From NCBI GenBank assembly GCA_007128275.1, contig SKXR01000060.1, forward strand, positions 1 to 13,041: a DNA stretch of 13,041 nucleotides. The letters are read 5' to 3'. Shown in pieces: positions 7,662 to 13,041 of this stretch (the stretch's first letter is position 1; each line of letters opens with the position of its first letter). The position numbers and the translations under genes are program-made. A model generated the notes under the pieces. The model was not told the origin of the DNA and searched no databases. It saw only the letters and a list, made by a program, of their open reading frames with translations. The stretch is from Kiritimatiellia bacterium. Lineage in GTDB: Bacteria > Verrucomicrobiota > Kiritimatiellia > SLAD01.

Positions 7662-8531
7662 ATGTGGGTGGATGGCATTCTGAGCGAAAAAACGAAGAAG
7701 CGACGACGCCGTAATAGACGACGGCGAAGCGACGAGTTGTTTACGGTCAGCGCGCGGGTGAAGGAAAAGAACGCGGAACGCCGGAAACGAATCGCCGTCA
7801 TCTGTTTGCTGTTGGTTGTTCTGGTCGGCTTCGGTTGGGTGCTGCAGGTAAGTCTTTCCGCAGCGGGCCGCTACTTCTTCACCGAGAATGAGAAATACCA
7901 GATTCGCCAATGGGATTTGCATTCGAACGGGCGCTTGCTGACCCCGGCACACATTCGGGAATACAGCCAGTTGTCGGATTCCGACAACCTGTTCGCGGTG
8001 GATTTACGGGAGGTGCGCCGTCGCTTGGAAAGTGTGCCCGTCGTTCGATCCGTTGAAGTGTCGCGCCGGCTGCCGGACACCCTGGTGGTTCGCGTGAACG
8101 AGCGACTGGCCGTCGCCCGATTGGGCACGGACGACCGCCTTTCGCTGGCGGTCGACCGGGAAGGGCATGTGCTGGGGCCGGGCTCCTTGCGACCGAATCT
8201 TCCCTCCATTGTCGGACTGCGCCAAGTCGGCATCAAACCGGGCATTACGGTGACGGATTCCTTGTTTGTCGAGGCCCTGCAATTTCTGGAGCTGTGCGAG
8301 CGCCCGCATGTGAGCCCGTATGTACGTGTGCGCAGTATCAGCGTTGGTGACCCGGAGCACTTGGATATTCGTTTATCGGATGGGGAACGGGTACGGATTG
8401 CGCGTGCGCACATGGAAGCGCGGTTGGCGGAATTGGTCGGCATCATCCAGAACGATAAACAACGCGGCCGGGTGGCCAGTGTGATCAACATGACCGGCGA
8501 GGCCCACATCCCGCCCGTCGTCCAGTACTGA
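7662..8531 (+). CDS. ftsQ: Cell division protein FtsQ/DivIB
   Basis: 289 residues with the bitopic FtsQ layout. There is a short, very basic cytoplasmic tail (arginine/lysine run at 11-22, more at 32-43) and one transmembrane segment (about 44-62). A periplasmic POTRA domain (about 78-147) includes a DNLFAVDLREVRRRLE helix and the PVVRSVEVSRRLPDTL strand-helix pattern, followed by the FtsQ beta domain (about 148-275). FtsQ links early divisome proteins to FtsB/FtsL and FtsW/FtsI. Sequence identity of this family is low, and I rely on the layout, the POTRA pattern and the position between ddl and ftsA. An in-frame stop at 7656-7658 excludes earlier starts, and GAAGGGA at 7643-7649 is a loose ribosome binding site. 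ftsA begins 24 bp downstream. Confidence 0.9.
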   Translation: MWVDGILSEKTKKRRRRNRRRRSDELFTVSARVKEKNAERRKRIAVICLLLVVLVGFGWVLQVSLSAAGRYFFTENEKYQIRQWDLHSNGRLLTPAHIREYSQLSDSDNLFAVDLREVRRRLESVPVVRSVEVSRRLPDTLVVRVNERLAVARLGTDDRLSLAVDREGHVLGPGSLRPNLPSIVGLRQVGIKPGITVTDSLFVEALQFLELCERPHVSPYVRVRSISVGDPEHLDIRLSDGERVRIARAHMEARLAELVGIIQNDKQRGRVASVINMTGEAHIPPVVQY

Positions 8532-8555
8532 AACTGAAAAGGAACCGAGAGACTT

Positions 8556-9758
8556 ATGCCCGCAACACCGGTTGTAGCGTTGGAAATAGGGACATCGAAG
8601 GTGCGCGCCCTCGTGGGCGAAGAGCGTGAGGACGGGTATCTGATGATCACGGGTATCGGTGAATGCGCTTCCCGGGGCGTGCGTAAGGGCGATATCACCG
8701 ATTTCGACAATGCCTTGTCCTGCGTGGAACAGGTGCTCAAGACCGCGGAAGAACAAAGCAAAGTGTCCATCAATCAAGTGCATGTCGTGGTTACCGGGAG
8801 TCATATACAAGGCTCCATCAGTCGAGGCACCACGCCGATCATTCCGCCCGACAGCGAAATCACGACCGAAGATATCGAAGAGGTCATGGAATCCGCGCGT
8901 GCGATCAGTTTGGGGCCGGAACGACGCACCCTGCACTCGATCCATCAGCAATTCTTTGTGGACGATCAGGAAGGGGTGGTCAATCCGGAAGGCATGGTCG
9001 GCGCGAAGCTGTCCGTGTCCATGCTGATTCTTCATGGGGTGCGGAACCGGATCATGAACCTGCTGCGGGTAGCCACCAGTGCGGGTGTCGAAACGTCCGG
9101 CTGCGCGTTTGCGGGTCTCTGCGCCGGGCTTGCGGTATTGACCCCGGAACAGAAGGAAAGCGGTTGCGTGGTTGTCGATTTCGGGGCGGGCACCACCGAT
9201 TATGTGGTGTACGCCAACCGCTGTATTGCCTTGGCGGGCTCCATCGGGGTGGGCGGGGATCATGTCACCAACGATCTGGCCATGGTATTGCGTATACCCA
9301 CCGCACCGGCGGAAAAGCTGAAGGTGGATCTTGGGGTGCTCTCCCCGAACGTCGACGTGCCGGATCAGCCCGTGACCATTCAGCCGTCGGGCGGTTTTGC
9401 CGGGCGTACGGTGCGGTTGACGGACGTCAATGCCATCATCAGCGCGCGTCTGGACGAAACGCTGGGTATGATCATGGACGAATTGCGCCGCAATAAACTG
9501 CACAACGTCATGGGCGCAGGAGTGATCTTGACGGGCGGCGGCGCGCATCTGAAGAATATCGATGCGTATACCGCCTCCGTCATGAACATGCCCTGCACCA
9601 TCGGGCGGCCCCGCAACGTGAGCGGCATCGCCACGGCGACGGAAGGCCCGGAATATGCCGCGACCGTGGGCATGTTGCGGTATGGGATGCGCAGTACGGT
9701 GAGCGACTCGTCTTCGGGAACCATCCGGAATATGCTGGGACGTCTTTTCGGGCGATAA
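8556..9758 (+). CDS. ftsA: Cell division protein FtsA
   Basis: 400 residues, actin/Hsp70-fold ATPase that tethers FtsZ filaments to the membrane. Phosphate-1 loop EIGTSK (10-15), phosphate-2 loop DFGAGTTDY (208-216) and adenosine motif TGGGA (326-330) are intact. The FtsA-specific 1C domain lies about 83-165. The end IRNMLGRLFGR (390-400) is a short amphipathic helix of the kind that is the membrane-targeting sequence of FtsA, joined by a Ser-rich linker. The ATG follows AAAAGGA with a GAGAGA stretch closer in. ftsZ begins 17 bp after the stop. FtsA is thus conventional in every motif I can see, which contrasts with its divergent FtsZ partner. Confidence 0.96.
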   Translation: MPATPVVALEIGTSKVRALVGEEREDGYLMITGIGECASRGVRKGDITDFDNALSCVEQVLKTAEEQSKVSINQVHVVVTGSHIQGSISRGTTPIIPPDSEITTEDIEEVMESARAISLGPERRTLHSIHQQFFVDDQEGVVNPEGMVGAKLSVSMLILHGVRNRIMNLLRVATSAGVETSGCAFAGLCAGLAVLTPEQKESGCVVVDFGAGTTDYVVYANRCIALAGSIGVGGDHVTNDLAMVLRIPTAPAEKLKVDLGVLSPNVDVPDQPVTIQPSGGFAGRTVRLTDVNAIISARLDETLGMIMDELRRNKLHNVMGAGVILTGGGAHLKNIDAYTASVMNMPCTIGRPRNVSGIATATEGPEYAATVGMLRYGMRSTVSDSSSGTIRNMLGRLFGR

Positions 9759-9775
9759 CAAGTTGGAAATCCGTC

Positions 9776-10969
9776 ATGAACCATACTCAAGAAGGTGAAA
9801 AGAAACCGGACACGCCCATCGCGGTACCGTCCCGCATCCTGTTGGTCGGTGTCGGCGGGATGGGTGTCAACGCTCTGAAACAGCTTTCACCGAACGCCCG
9901 CGACTATCCCGAACGGGTTGCCGTGGACACGGACGGCGCCGTCCTGAACGCGTGCACCGCTCCGCGGTGCATACAAATCGGCGCGCATTTGACCGAGGGC
10001 ATGAGTACGGGCGGGGATGTGGATCTCGGGCGGCGAAGTGCCAACGGTGATTTCGTAAAACTTCGCGAACTCTTCACGGACGTCGACCTCGTCGTGCTCC
10101 TCACCGGACTCGGCGGCGGGGTCGGATCGGGCGCGGCTCCCGTCATTGCGCAAACGGCCCGGGACGAAGGAGCGCTGGTGATCAGTGTGGCTACCTTGCC
10201 GTTTCCGTTTGAAGGCGAGGAGCGCATCGCGATAGCTGAAAAATCGCTGGATCTGCTTCGCCTTTCCAGCCAGGCCGTGATTACCATGCCGAATCAATAT
10301 TTGCTGGATGACATCGGCGCGGACGTCGCGTTGACGGAGGCGTTTCGCAAGGCGGACGAGTCCATGGGCGCGGGGTTCAAGGTCATCTGGCAATTGCTGG
10401 CTCAGCATAATCTGATCAATCTGGATTTCATCAGCCTCAAGCACATGTTGGAAACAGCCGGCGGCGTGTGCACGCTCGTGTATGCGGAAGGCGGCGGAAA
10501 GAGCAAGGCGAAGCTGGCGTTGAACCGTGTAATGAGTCATCCCGCCATTAAGAACGAGAAGGTATTGGAAGAAGCGAACGGCTTGCTGGTCGGGCTGATG
10601 GGCAGTCCCGAGATGACGCTGCTGGAGGTGCAGGAAATCATGCACGGGATATCCGGCGCGGTGCATTCCAATGCGCGCCGTTTCATGGGGGCGGGGATCG
10701 ATCCTTCCATGAAGAATCGACTCTCCATTCTCCTCCTGGTCGGCGGAAAATCGGACGAACCCAAGACGGAACCCGTGGCCGAACCGGTTCGGCGCACCAT
10801 TAAGAAGCCCGTTTCAACGGAACGCAAGCAGCCGCGTATCGAGCAGGAGGAACTGGTCCTCCAGACCGCGCCCAAAGGCCGTTTCAAGGATGTCGAACCC
10901 ACCATCTATGAAGGGGAAGACCTCGATCTCCCGACCTTCATCCGGCGTGGCATGAAACTGACACGCTAA
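9776..10969 (+). CDS. ftsZ: Divergent cell division protein FtsZ
   Basis: 397 residues, tubulin-fold GTPase that forms the division ring. Recognisable blocks are GVGGMGVNA (25-33), GLGGGVGSGAAP (111-122), PFPFEGEER (142-150), the PNQYLL block (172-177), INLDFISL (214-221), a variable linker (about 325-378) and the C-terminal peptide DLPTFIRR (384-391) that binds FtsA. By my alignment with E. coli FtsZ, several pocket residues differ: G21 to M29, G23 to V31, N43 to D51, T108 to V116, T110 to S118, D158 to Q166, D166 to Q174 and the catalytic D212 to S220. N24, E138, R142, N165 and D209 are retained. GGA at 9765-9767 is a suitable ribosome binding site. The position behind ftsA and the intact C-terminal peptide argue for a working FtsZ, not a decaying copy. 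It is the last gene of the train. Confidence 0.93.
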   Translation: MNHTQEGEKKPDTPIAVPSRILLVGVGGMGVNALKQLSPNARDYPERVAVDTDGAVLNACTAPRCIQIGAHLTEGMSTGGDVDLGRRSANGDFVKLRELFTDVDLVVLLTGLGGGVGSGAAPVIAQTARDEGALVISVATLPFPFEGEERIAIAEKSLDLLRLSSQAVITMPNQYLLDDIGADVALTEAFRKADESMGAGFKVIWQLLAQHNLINLDFISLKHMLETAGGVCTLVYAEGGGKSKAKLALNRVMSHPAIKNEKVLEEANGLLVGLMGSPEMTLLEVQEIMHGISGAVHSNARRFMGAGIDPSMKNRLSILLLVGGKSDEPKTEPVAEPVRRTIKKPVSTERKQPRIEQEELVLQTAPKGRFKDVEPTIYEGEDLDLPTFIRRGMKLTR

Positions 10970-11001
10970 GGAGGGGGGGGCGGCGCTCAGGGCCGTCGCG
11001 G
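10970..11001. other. Short convergent intergenic gap with G8 tract
   Basis: The 32 bp between the converging stops of ftsZ and the desaturase begin with a purine run ending in eight G (10973-10980). A weak possible hairpin (CGGCG with CGTCG, one wobble) follows, with no T-run on either strand. I see no intrinsic terminator. The ftsZ stop itself forms TAAGGAGG (10967-10974), a complete Shine-Dalgarno match, but no credible gene begins after it. Confidence 0.5.
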
Positions 11002-12123
11002 TCAGTGTTCCAACTGGTAGCGCCGTGCAGCCATGGACGTGAGCGAGACCCATTCTTTCCAAATCAGCCGCAGCTCCGATTGCTGGCGTCGAATTTCCGC
11101 GCGTAACCTGCGTCTCTGTTCAGCCGTGGCCTGTTTTAATTCCGTCAATTCCTTCAACACGATGGTGGCGCGCTCTTCGAAGGCGGAGGCCAGCGTCTCT
11201 AAACGGTCACGCAGCTCGGCCGCGCGCGCGTCCGCCATCTTCGCGAGTTGATCGATGAGCAGCTCCTTGTCTCTCATCACCAGCGTCTTTTGCAGGCGGA
11301 CGGTTTCGTAGGACTTCAATTGTTTGGTGAGGCCCAGTTTCGAGGTGGTCCAGACCAGCCATTTCGTGGGGTCGAAGTGATACCAACGTACCCCATTCCG
11401 GTAATCGGCTTGGAAGGCGTGATGATAGTTGTGGTAGCCCTCACCGAAGGTCACGAGGGAAAGCAACGCATTGTCGACCGCGCTCAGTTCCTTGGCATAG
11501 GTCTTGGAGCCGATGGTGTGGGCGAGCGAGTTGATGGACCACGTGCAGTGGTGCAGCGCGAAAATCCGCGCCACCACACCCGCATAGAAGGCAACGAGCG
11601 GCGGCATGAAGAGGCAGCCTATGCCGAAGACCGCCAGATTGCTCAGAACGGCCAGCAACAGGTAATAGCGGTGCTGGAACATGACCCGCGGATTTTTCAT
11701 GAGATCGGGCACGAGTCGTTCCTGGAAATCCTGCTGATAGGAGAGCATCCAAAGCACGTGGGCATACCAGAACCCTTTCTTGATCGAATAAGGATCTTTG
11801 TCGGTGTCCACGTGTTTATGGTGCAAACGATGGTCGTGCGCCCAACTCAATGCCGTCCATTGGAAGGCCATGGTGGAGCCGATCAAGACCGCCCACTCAT
11901 AGACCGGATGCGCCGCATAGGCGCGGTGCGTGAAAAGCCGGTGATAGCCCGCCGTAATGGAAAGCCCCCCCACGATAAAGGTGACCAGAAAGAGTGTCAG
12001 GGCGGCCCATGTAAACTGGCCGATGACCAAGGGCAGCAGGGCGACCAACAGGAGATGATAGCTCACGATGAAGATCAGGAACGGCCAGTTCCGGATGCGT
12101 GGATGTTGCGAGGATTTGCTCAT
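11002..12123 (-). CDS. Acyl-CoA/acyl-lipid delta-9-type fatty acid desaturase with C-terminal coiled coil
   Basis: 373 residues, membrane di-iron desaturase of the stearoyl-CoA desaturase/OLE1-like family. It inserts a cis double bond into saturated acyl chains, probably for membrane fluidity. The histidine boxes are H61-xxxx-H66 (HRLFTH), H98-xx-H101-H102 (HDHRLHHKHVD), N198-xxx-H202 and H231-xx-H234-H235 (HNYHHAF). Hydrophobic segments lie at about 14-33, 39-58, 76-92, 153-173 and 176-192. Residues about 275-360 form a long charged helix rich in Glu, Arg, Lys, Ala and Leu with coiled-coil character. Some bacterial members of about 390 residues also carry a helical tail, but short ones lack it. 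The first ATG (complement of 12121-12123) is used. Acyl-CoA versus phospholipid substrate cannot be decided. The gene is convergent to ftsZ and not part of the dcw train. Confidence 0.92.
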   Translation of the reverse strand: MSKSSQHPRIRNWPFLIFIVSYHLLLVALLPLVIGQFTWAALTLFLVTFIVGGLSITAGYHRLFTHRAYAAHPVYEWAVLIGSTMAFQWTALSWAHDHRLHHKHVDTDKDPYSIKKGFWYAHVLWMLSYQQDFQERLVPDLMKNPRVMFQHRYYLLLAVLSNLAVFGIGCLFMPPLVAFYAGVVARIFALHHCTWSINSLAHTIGSKTYAKELSAVDNALLSLVTFGEGYHNYHHAFQADYRNGVRWYHFDPTKWLVWTTSKLGLTKQLKSYETVRLQKTLVMRDKELLIDQLAKMADARAAELRDRLETLASAFEERATIVLKELTELKQATAEQRRRLRAEIRRQQSELRLIWKEWVSLTSMAARRYQLEH

Positions 12124-12137
12124 ACCCCCAACAAACC

Positions 12138-12154
12138 ATATTCTGCGGGAATAT
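12138..12154. promoter_or_regulatory. Operator-like palindrome upstream of the desaturase
   Basis: ATATTC-tgcgg-GAATAT is a perfect inverted repeat with 6-bp arms and a 5-bp spacer, 14 bp upstream of the desaturase start codon. It partly overlaps a TTGATA (complement of 12152-12157) that resembles a -35 element on the minus strand. Its size and place suit a dimeric repressor that could tune desaturation. I see no convincing -10 hexamer at the right distance, and no regulator gene is adjacent. Confidence 0.35.
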
Positions 12155-12184
12155 CAACCCCTGTGCCGGGAGGGCAGGCGTTTC

Positions 12185-12234
12185 CAGCCGGCCAAGCTGC
12201 ACCACCGATTACGTCGGTTCTCGGATCTTTTTTT
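12185..12234 (+). other. Two small hairpins followed by a T7 tract
   Basis: On the plus strand CAGC/GCTG (12185-12188 with 12196-12199) and ACCGA/TCGGT (12204-12208 with 12214-12218) can fold, and seven T follow at 12228-12234 after a 9-nt gap. It lies in the 175-bp divergent gap, upstream of the ankyrin gene. A classical terminator would have a longer stem directly next to the T-run. It may be an attenuator, an A/T-rich promoter element or chance. A TATGAT at 12259-12264 could be a -10 element for the ankyrin gene, but I see no matching -35. Confidence 0.2.
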
Positions 12235-12298
12235 CGGGCGTTTCGGGAGCGTGATAGGTATGATGTGATGATCGTTGCAGCACACACGAAAGGGGCCT

Positions 12299-13041
12299 AT
12301 GCATATAACCCGTATCATGCTCATTCCTTCAGTGGGTCTTCTGATGTGTGCATGGGGTTGCGCCACGCGTCCGCCCGCGGCGCGACCGCCCATCCAGACG
12401 TCGCTGGGCATGGAGATCCATGCGGACCCCCAGGTGATGTCGGCCTTGCACGCGTTGTTCGAAGGCGATCTCGACGCGTTCAGCGCCGTCGTGTCGAATC
12501 CCCGGGAAGCGCGTCGTCGTTTGCGCGACGGCCTGACGTATCTGCATTACGCCGCCGATACGGGCCAGCCGGATTTCGTGGAGTATCTGATCGGATTGGA
12601 CTCGCCACTCGACGCGCGGGATTGGATACACGGTTTTGCCCCGTTGCATTACGCGGTATTGCGCGATAGTGCGGAGGTCGTGCAACTGCTTGTGTCGCGC
12701 GGCGCCCAGCCCACCATCCGGGACCGGGAGAACTGGCAGCCGATACATCATGCGGCCGCGCGCGCGTCCGTGCCGGTGCTGGACGCACTGATACGCGGGG
12801 GCGCGGATGTGACGGCGGCCACATGCGGGCGGGAGAGTGGCAGGCGACCCATCCATGTCGCCGCCACCGCAGGCCGTGTGGCGATCCTCGAGTACCTGTT
12901 GGACGCCGGCATCGACGTGAACGCCCGCACCGTTCGGAACAAGCAAACCCCGCTGCATCGCGCCGCGATTGAAGGCCAGGCGGAAGCGGTCGGATACCTG
13001 TTGTCGCGCGGCGCGGATGTCGACGCCAAGAACGTGAATGA
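12299..13041 (+). CDS. Ankyrin-repeat lipoprotein (3' end beyond window)
   Basis: An open frame from ATG 12299 runs without a stop to the window edge (247 codons seen). AAAGGGG at 12289-12295 is a ribosome binding site. The N-terminus MHITRIMLIPSVGLLMCAWGC is a short lipoprotein signal: a basic start, a hydrophobic core and a lipobox ending at Cys21 (A-W-G-C). After a linker rich in Pro/Ala and a helical stretch (about 45-78), about five ankyrin repeats follow, near 79-107, 112-141, 147-172, 183-210 and 216-244. Each has the TPLHxAAxxGxxxxVxxLLxxGAdvna pattern in recognisable form, for example FAPLHYAV and QTPLHRAAIEGQ. Ankyrin repeats bind proteins. An envelope anchor is inferred from the lipobox. 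No enzyme domain is seen so far, but the C-terminus is missing. The partner is unknown. Confidence 0.88.
   Translation, partial: MHITRIMLIPSVGLLMCAWGCATRPPAARPPIQTSLGMEIHADPQVMSALHALFEGDLDAFSAVVSNPREARRRLRDGLTYLHYAADTGQPDFVEYLIGLDSPLDARDWIHGFAPLHYAVLRDSAEVVQLLVSRGAQPTIRDRENWQPIHHAAARASVPVLDALIRGGADVTAATCGRESGRRPIHVAATAGRVAILEYLLDAGIDVNARTVRNKQTPLHRAAIEGQAEAVGYLLSRGADVDAKNVN

Noticed and set aside
8373..9761. 462-codon open frame on the minus strand covering all of ftsA
   Set aside because: It is antisense to a gene with all FtsA motifs and its translation shows no family signature.
9776..10969. FtsZ-like gene as a pseudogene or a non-division tubulin homologue
   Set aside because: The frame is intact, the C-terminal FtsA-binding peptide is retained and the gene directly follows ftsA, all of which favour a working FtsZ.
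10970..11001. Intrinsic terminator between ftsZ and the desaturase
   Set aside because: Only a 5-bp imperfect stem and no T-run on either strand.
11248..12669. 473-codon plus-strand open frame opposite the desaturase and running into the ankyrin gene
   Set aside because: Its first two thirds are antisense to the four histidine boxes of the desaturase, and the rest is out of frame with the ankyrin repeats. It has no motifs of its own.

Overview
The window is a GC-rich (roughly 60%) piece of a bacterial chromosome dominated by one co-oriented gene train on the plus strand (about 207 to 10969). In order it encodes a CPBP-type intramembrane protease, ComF, AccD, FolC, MurG, MurC, Ddl, FtsQ, FtsA and FtsZ. 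The last six are the distal half of a division and cell wall (dcw) cluster. The organism is a didderm-type, walled bacterium with FtsA/FtsZ division. My best guess is the PVC superphylum, Verrucomicrobiota or Kiritimatiellota-like. This rests on a strongly divergent FtsZ and on an intergenic palindrome that resembles repeats I associate with that group. No rRNA or other firm taxonomic marker is present, so this is inference.

Region by region: 1-68 is the last 21 codons of a gene that reads like the end of a response-regulator receiver domain. 69-206 is intergenic and carries a REP-like palindrome and a possible promoter. 207-4133 holds the protease and the comF-accD-folC run. 4092-4182 is a degenerate heptanucleotide array that supplies the FolC tail and stop and the MurG ribosome binding site. 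4183-10969 is murG-murC-ddl-ftsQ-ftsA-ftsZ with gaps of 33 bp or less and one 8-bp overlap. 11002-12123 on the minus strand is a fatty acid desaturase convergent with ftsZ. 12299 to the window end is a lipoprotein with ankyrin repeats, divergent from the desaturase and cut by the window edge.

The genes work together mainly in envelope building. AccD feeds malonyl-CoA to fatty acid synthesis. MurC and Ddl make the UDP-MurNAc peptide precursor in the cytoplasm, and MurG makes lipid II. FtsQ, FtsA and FtsZ assemble the divisome. FolC makes folate cofactors. murB, murD and ftsW, which often sit in this part of dcw clusters, are absent here.

The most notable observation is FtsZ. It has lost the catalytic T7-loop aspartate (Ser in its place), the invariant first Thr of the tubulin signature (Val in its place) and several other nucleotide-pocket residues. 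It keeps the C-terminal FtsA-binding peptide and sits directly behind ftsA. The second most notable is the 13-unit heptamer array at the folC-murG junction. I found no CRISPR array, insertion sequence, tRNA or rRNA, and no clear candidate for a wholly new multi-gene system.
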